From assembly GCA_017414145.1 (NCBI GenBank), contig JAFPQL010000284.1:1-18256 (forward strand): a stretch of DNA of 18,256 bases, given 5' to 3'. How positions within the stretch are numbered: the stretch's first letter is position 1; the number at the start of each line of letters is the position of its first letter. The notes under the pieces were generated by a model, which made no database searches, was not told the origin of the DNA, and worked only from the letters and a program-made list of their open reading frames with translations. Source of the stretch: Oscillospiraceae bacterium. Its GTDB lineage: Bacteria > Bacillota_A > Clostridia > Oscillospirales > Ruminococcaceae. This document shows positions 15,556-18,256 of the stretch, in pieces. Both the position numbers and the translations under genes were made by a program.

Positions 15556-16324
15556 TGTGTCCCTCGCGGCATTCTCCGCCGCAAATATCTTCTCCCGTTT
15601 GTTTGACGACCAATCGCAGTACTGGATTGACAATGCCGGACATATGACCCTCGGAATCGTGATGCTCTGCATCTGCAGCGCGCTGGTGCTCGGATTCTTG
15701 GTCGGTGTGCTGTATATGTTCACGAACCGCAAGCGCGGATATGCGCAGAGCTATGTCATCGCCATGCCGATGCTGGCCGCGCTCGTTTCCACCGTCATCA
15801 TCATGATGTGCCTGATGATCGACAATTCCAGCGGCACCAAGGCGGCGATCACGCTGACCGGTGCGTTCTCGCTGACCCGTTTCCGTTCCGCTCCCGGCGA
15901 CCCGAAGGACATTGCGTATATCTTCTTCTCGCTGGTCATGGGCGTTGTCTGCGGCATCGGCTATGTCGGCTACGCATTCCTGATCTTCTTCGTGCTGGCG
16001 GCCGTGCTGATTGCCATCAATCTGACCGGCTTTGCGGCACCGCATTCGCAGGACATGACCCTCAAGATCACCATTCCAGAAAACCTCAACTACAACGGCC
16101 TGTTTGACAGCGTCATGGATAAGTACACGACAAGCTGGCGCCTGCGCCGTGTCAAGACCGCGGATTTCGGTACGCTCTTTGATCTGGTGTATGCAGTCCG
16201 CGTGCCGAACGATGCCGATCAGAAGAAGTTTATCGACGAGCTTCGCACCCTGAACGGCAACCTCGATGTCACACTCGTTCTGTATCGCTACGACGATCAG
16301 ATCTACGACACCAAGGCAAAATAA
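15548..16324 (+). CDS. DUF4956 membrane protein
   Basis: This encodes 258 residues. ATG 15548 is chosen because the purine-rich AGGAGGAAAGGAAGG just upstream, inside the polymerase gene, serves as ribosome site; an earlier in-frame ATG (15506) is deeper in that gene. There are about four membrane helices: IVMLCICSALVLGFLVGVLY, VIAMPMLAALVSTVIIMMCL, and two in the stretch IAYIFFSLVMGVVCGIGYVG to AVLIAINL. The family block GAFSLTRFRSAPGDPKDIAY stands between helices two and three. A soluble C-terminal domain of roughly 90 residues follows. DUF4956 proteins are often encoded beside VTC-domain polymerases, so a membrane partner or exporter role is likely but unproven. Confidence 0.92.
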   Translation: MLNVSLAAFSAANIFSRLFDDQSQYWIDNAGHMTLGIVMLCICSALVLGFLVGVLYMFTNRKRGYAQSYVIAMPMLAALVSTVIIMMCLMIDNSSGTKAAITLTGAFSLTRFRSAPGDPKDIAYIFFSLVMGVVCGIGYVGYAFLIFFVLAAVLIAINLTGFAAPHSQDMTLKITIPENLNYNGLFDSVMDKYTTSWRLRRVKTADFGTLFDLVYAVRVPNDADQKKFIDELRTLNGNLDVTLVLYRYDDQIYDTKAK

Positions 16325-16342
16325 TCGTAAAAATGAGATTCC

Positions 16343-16373
16343 GAATAGACTGAGGCTTCCCCTCGGTCTATTC
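16343..16373 (+). other. Intercistronic hairpin without T tract
   Basis: A thirteen-pair stem (GAATAGACTGAGG at 16343-16355; CCTCGGTCTATTC at 16361-16373, one T-G pair) with loop CTTCC, between the DUF4956 gene and the lipoprotein gene. No T run follows and the next ribosome site is only 11 bases downstream, so it is more likely an mRNA stability or processing element, or a partial attenuator, than a full terminator. Confidence 0.65.
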
Positions 16374-16397
16374 CCGGTTATCACGGAGGATACAGTC

Positions 16398-17879
16398 ATG
16401 AAACACCAGCTTCACGGCGCCGGACGCATTTCTGCGATTCTGACGGCGTTCCTGCTCGCGGGTACGCTTGCCGCCTGCGGACAGAAGGATAAGAGCAGCA
16501 CGGCGCCCGATGAGAGCGGCACCGCTGCGGTGAGCCAGACCGGTGAGCCGGGCGACAGCACCGGCGAGAATCCGTCGCAGAGCGGCGGGGAGGACGATCC
16601 GTCCGGCGGCGACAGCACCGGCGAAAACCAGCAGCAGGGCGGCGAACAGCAGGGAGGCGAACAGCAGGGAGGCGAACAGCAGGGCGGCGAGGCACAGCAG
16701 AATCCGTCCGGCGGCGAAGATGCCCCCGCAAAGACCGATGCAAAGTCCGGAAACGGCGGGTCGTCAAAGACCACGACTGCGGCTTCCGGCGGCAGCAGCT
16801 CCGGCAGCAGGACCACCGCAAGGAACAATTCCGGCAGCTCCGGCGGCAATACCGTCAGCACCCCGAACGACGACGATCCGGACCTTGATCCCACCGACGA
16901 GGAGAAGCCGACCAAGTACATCAACCTGACCGGCAATTCCGCCAGATTCTCCGGCGACGGCATCGCGGTTTCCGGCAGCAAGATTACCATCAGCAAGGGC
17001 GGCCACTACGAGATCTCCGGCACGCTGGACAACGGCCAGATCTACATTGAAACGGACAAGAAAAAGGTCAAGCTGATGCTCAATAACTGCAGCATCACCA
17101 ACAAGTCCGGCGCCGCAATTTACTGCCAGCAGGCGAAGAAGGTCACGCTGGAATCCCTGCCCGGCACCACCAGCACGATCTCGGACGGCGGCACGCATGA
17201 CGAGGACAAGGGCGCGGTGTTCAGCGAGGACACCGTCGTGCTCAAGGGTGAGGGTACGATCAACATCAAGGGCGTCTACGCGCACGGCGTCAAGTCGGAC
17301 GACGACATCCGCGTCAACGGCGGCACGGTCAACATCACCGCGACCAAGAGCTGTCTCTACGCGAACGACGCGATTGAAATCAACGGCGGTACGCTGTTCT
17401 GCGACGGCGGCACCAACGGCATCAAGACCTCAAAGCCGGAGAGCATGATTACGGTCAACGGCGGTTCGTCGATCATGATCGGCGGCGAGCGCGACGAAAA
17501 GGGCGCAATTTCCTCCGCCGGCACCTTTACGGTCACGGGCGGTTCGCTCTGGGCAATCGGCAACAGCTCCACGCTGCCCGATGCCGCAACGACGGCGAAT
17601 ATGCTGATTCTGACCTTCTCGAATTCGCAGGCGGCCAACAGCGCCGTGCAGGTCACGAGCGGCGGCAGCCCGATCTTTGCGATGACCTCGCCGCATCCGT
17701 ATAAATATGTGTTCTATGCCGGCACGAACCTGCAATCGAATGCGACCTACAGTGTCCGGTACGGCGGCAGTCTTTCCGGCGCGAAGAACTATGTCACGAA
17801 CGGCAGCGGATATTCCGGCGGCTCGGACGGCGGCAGCTTCAAGGCAGACCGGAAGGTTGCGACGCACAACATCAGCTGA
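16398..17879 (+). CDS. Lipoprotein with Cthe_2159-like beta-helix carbohydrate-binding domain
   Basis: This encodes 493 residues. ATG 16398 is chosen, with GGAGG at 16385-16389 and eight bases spacing. The signal peptide ends in a lipobox (LAAC, Cys27), so the protein is anchored to the outer face of the membrane. Residues 28 to about 165 are a disordered linker rich in Ser, Gly and Gln, including four QQGGE repeats. Residues about 170-400 repeat short beta-strand units (for example GGHYEISGTLDNGQIYIET, VKLMLNNCSITNKSGAAIYC, GTINIKGVYAHGVKSDDDIR, GGTVNITATKSCLYANDAIE). These match the Cthe_2159/DUF4353 family, a calcium-binding beta-helix reported to bind acidic or cellulosic polysaccharides. 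A Gly/Ser-rich tail ends the protein. It is the third gene of the polymerase unit, and a terminator follows. Confidence 0.88.
   Translation: MKHQLHGAGRISAILTAFLLAGTLAACGQKDKSSTAPDESGTAAVSQTGEPGDSTGENPSQSGGEDDPSGGDSTGENQQQGGEQQGGEQQGGEQQGGEAQQNPSGGEDAPAKTDAKSGNGGSSKTTTAASGGSSSGSRTTARNNSGSSGGNTVSTPNDDDPDLDPTDEEKPTKYINLTGNSARFSGDGIAVSGSKITISKGGHYEISGTLDNGQIYIETDKKKVKLMLNNCSITNKSGAAIYCQQAKKVTLESLPGTTSTISDGGTHDEDKGAVFSEDTVVLKGEGTINIKGVYAHGVKSDDDIRVNGGTVNITATKSCLYANDAIEINGGTLFCDGGTNGIKTSKPESMITVNGGSSIMIGGERDEKGAISSAGTFTVTGGSLWAIGNSSTLPDAATTANMLILTFSNSQAANSAVQVTSGGSPIFAMTSPHPYKYVFYAGTNLQSNATYSVRYGGSLSGAKNYVTNGSGYSGGSDGGSFKADRKVATHNIS
16632..16691 (+). repeat. 15-base tandem repeat, four copies, in the lipoprotein linker
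   Basis: Four units of CAGCAGGGCGGCGAA type (16632-16646, 16647-16661, 16662-16676, 16677-16691) differ only at a few silent positions and encode QQGGE each. Slippage could change the linker length in frame. Confidence 0.9.
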
Positions 17880-17886
17880 ATCCATG

Positions 17887-17930
17887 AAAAAGCGGGATGT
17901 CCTCTCAGCGGGGCATCCCGTTTTACTTTT
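17887..17930 (+). terminator. Rho-independent terminator of the polyphosphate polymerase operon
   Basis: A ten-pair stem (CGGGATGTCC at 17893-17902; GG-GCATCCCG ending 17920, one T-G pair) has a loop of about seven bases. The A run before it and TTTTACTTTT after it can extend the pairing. Confidence 0.88.
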
Positions 17931-17983
17931 GCAGATCAAATATCTTCGGCGGTCGGCCGGCAGTGCCGGCATCCATTGACCTA

Positions 17984-18104
17984 AAGCCCGCCGCGGGCGG
18001 AATCGGAACACAACCAAACTTCGCCACGATAGAACCATACAAAAACACCGGCGCCGCCATGTATTTCTCTGGCAGCACCGGTTTCTGTAAAAAGAGGTAT
18101 CCGC
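17984..18104. repeat. Dispersed intergenic repeat, copy B (inverted relative to copy A)
   Basis: This is the reverse complement counterpart of 8785-8902. Shared marks are AAGCCCGCCGCGGGCG at the left, AGAACCATACAAAAACACCG, the hairpin arms (18047-18059 and 18069-18081, here with two mismatches) and GGTATCCGC at the right. The two copies differ by several indels and scattered changes, so they are not recent duplicates. Confidence 0.82.
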
Positions 18105-18256
18105 TTCGCGGATGTTATTTCAGAATGGGGCTCTCTATCGCAGAGCCCCAAGCCTGCAGAGCTCTTCTTATGCGAGGGAGTTTCGCCGCCTGCGGGCGGC
18201 GACTTAGGGCTCTGCCCTAAGAACCCGCGAGCTTTTTGAAAAAAGCTCGACCAAAA
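18099..18256. other. Hairpin-dense noncoding tail
   Basis: Five perfect or near-perfect hairpins follow each other: ATCCGC/GCGGAT (18099-18113), GGGGCTCT/AGAGCCCC (18127-18149), CGCCGCC/GGCGGCG (18184-18201), TTAGGGC/GCCCTAA (18204-18220) and a ten-pair CGAGCTTTTT/AAAAAGCTCG (18228-18249). No gene is supported here. The stretch continues past the window edge; it may be a composite intergenic repeat or part of a structured RNA. Confidence 0.6.

Noticed and set aside
17984..18104. A small peptide gene in the dispersed repeat (NFxPxEPYKxTGAAM-like in both copies)
   Set aside because: Changes between the copies alter amino acids and shift the frame with no preference for silent positions; hairpin structure explains the conservation better.

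Overview
The window reads as chromosomal DNA of a Gram-positive anaerobe of the Oscillospiraceae/Ruminococcus type. The clues are a secreted protein ending in a type I dockerin (a cellulosome signature), a dipicolinate synthase gene (endospore pathway), strong AGGAGG ribosome sites, sigma-A-like promoters with 17-base spacers, and a GC-rich base composition (estimated by eye, not counted). The species cannot be fixed from the sequence. No rRNA, tRNA, CRISPR array, transposase or phage gene was seen.

Layout, left to right. Bases 2-1335 hold two overlapping sugar ABC transporter permeases (the first is cut by the window edge), closed by a terminator. Bases 1411-2142 hold a conserved-type hypothetical protein with a PD-(D/E)XK-nuclease-like motif set and a probable C-terminal winged helix, again followed by a terminator. 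Directly after it lies only the last part of dipicolinate synthase subunit A (dpaA), overlapping an intact dpaB: a decayed spore-dipicolinate operon. After about 290 bases of repeat-like DNA and a clear promoter comes a 900-residue YfhO-type membrane glycosyltransferase-like protein (3333-6035). Then come a degenerate ROK-family regulator (6208-7425) and a secreted DUF4434-dockerin protein (7532-8782).

The minus strand (8901-13637) carries a classical three-gene operon, transcribed moxR, then DUF58, then a transglutaminase-like membrane protein. It converges on the dockerin gene across a 115-base dispersed repeat. Divergent from moxR is a zinc-ribbon/TM2 membrane protein with a long Gln/Gly/Pro/aromatic repeat (13928-14635), driven by a perfect-consensus promoter.

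The right part (14794-17879) is a three-gene unit: a VTC-type polyphosphate polymerase domain protein, a DUF4956 membrane protein overlapping it, and a lipoprotein with a Cthe_2159-like beta-helix carbohydrate-binding domain. This is the best candidate in the window for a poorly understood system, probably linking phosphate polymer chemistry at the membrane to a surface carbohydrate-binding lipoprotein. The window ends in a dense series of hairpins that includes a second, inverted copy of the dispersed repeat.
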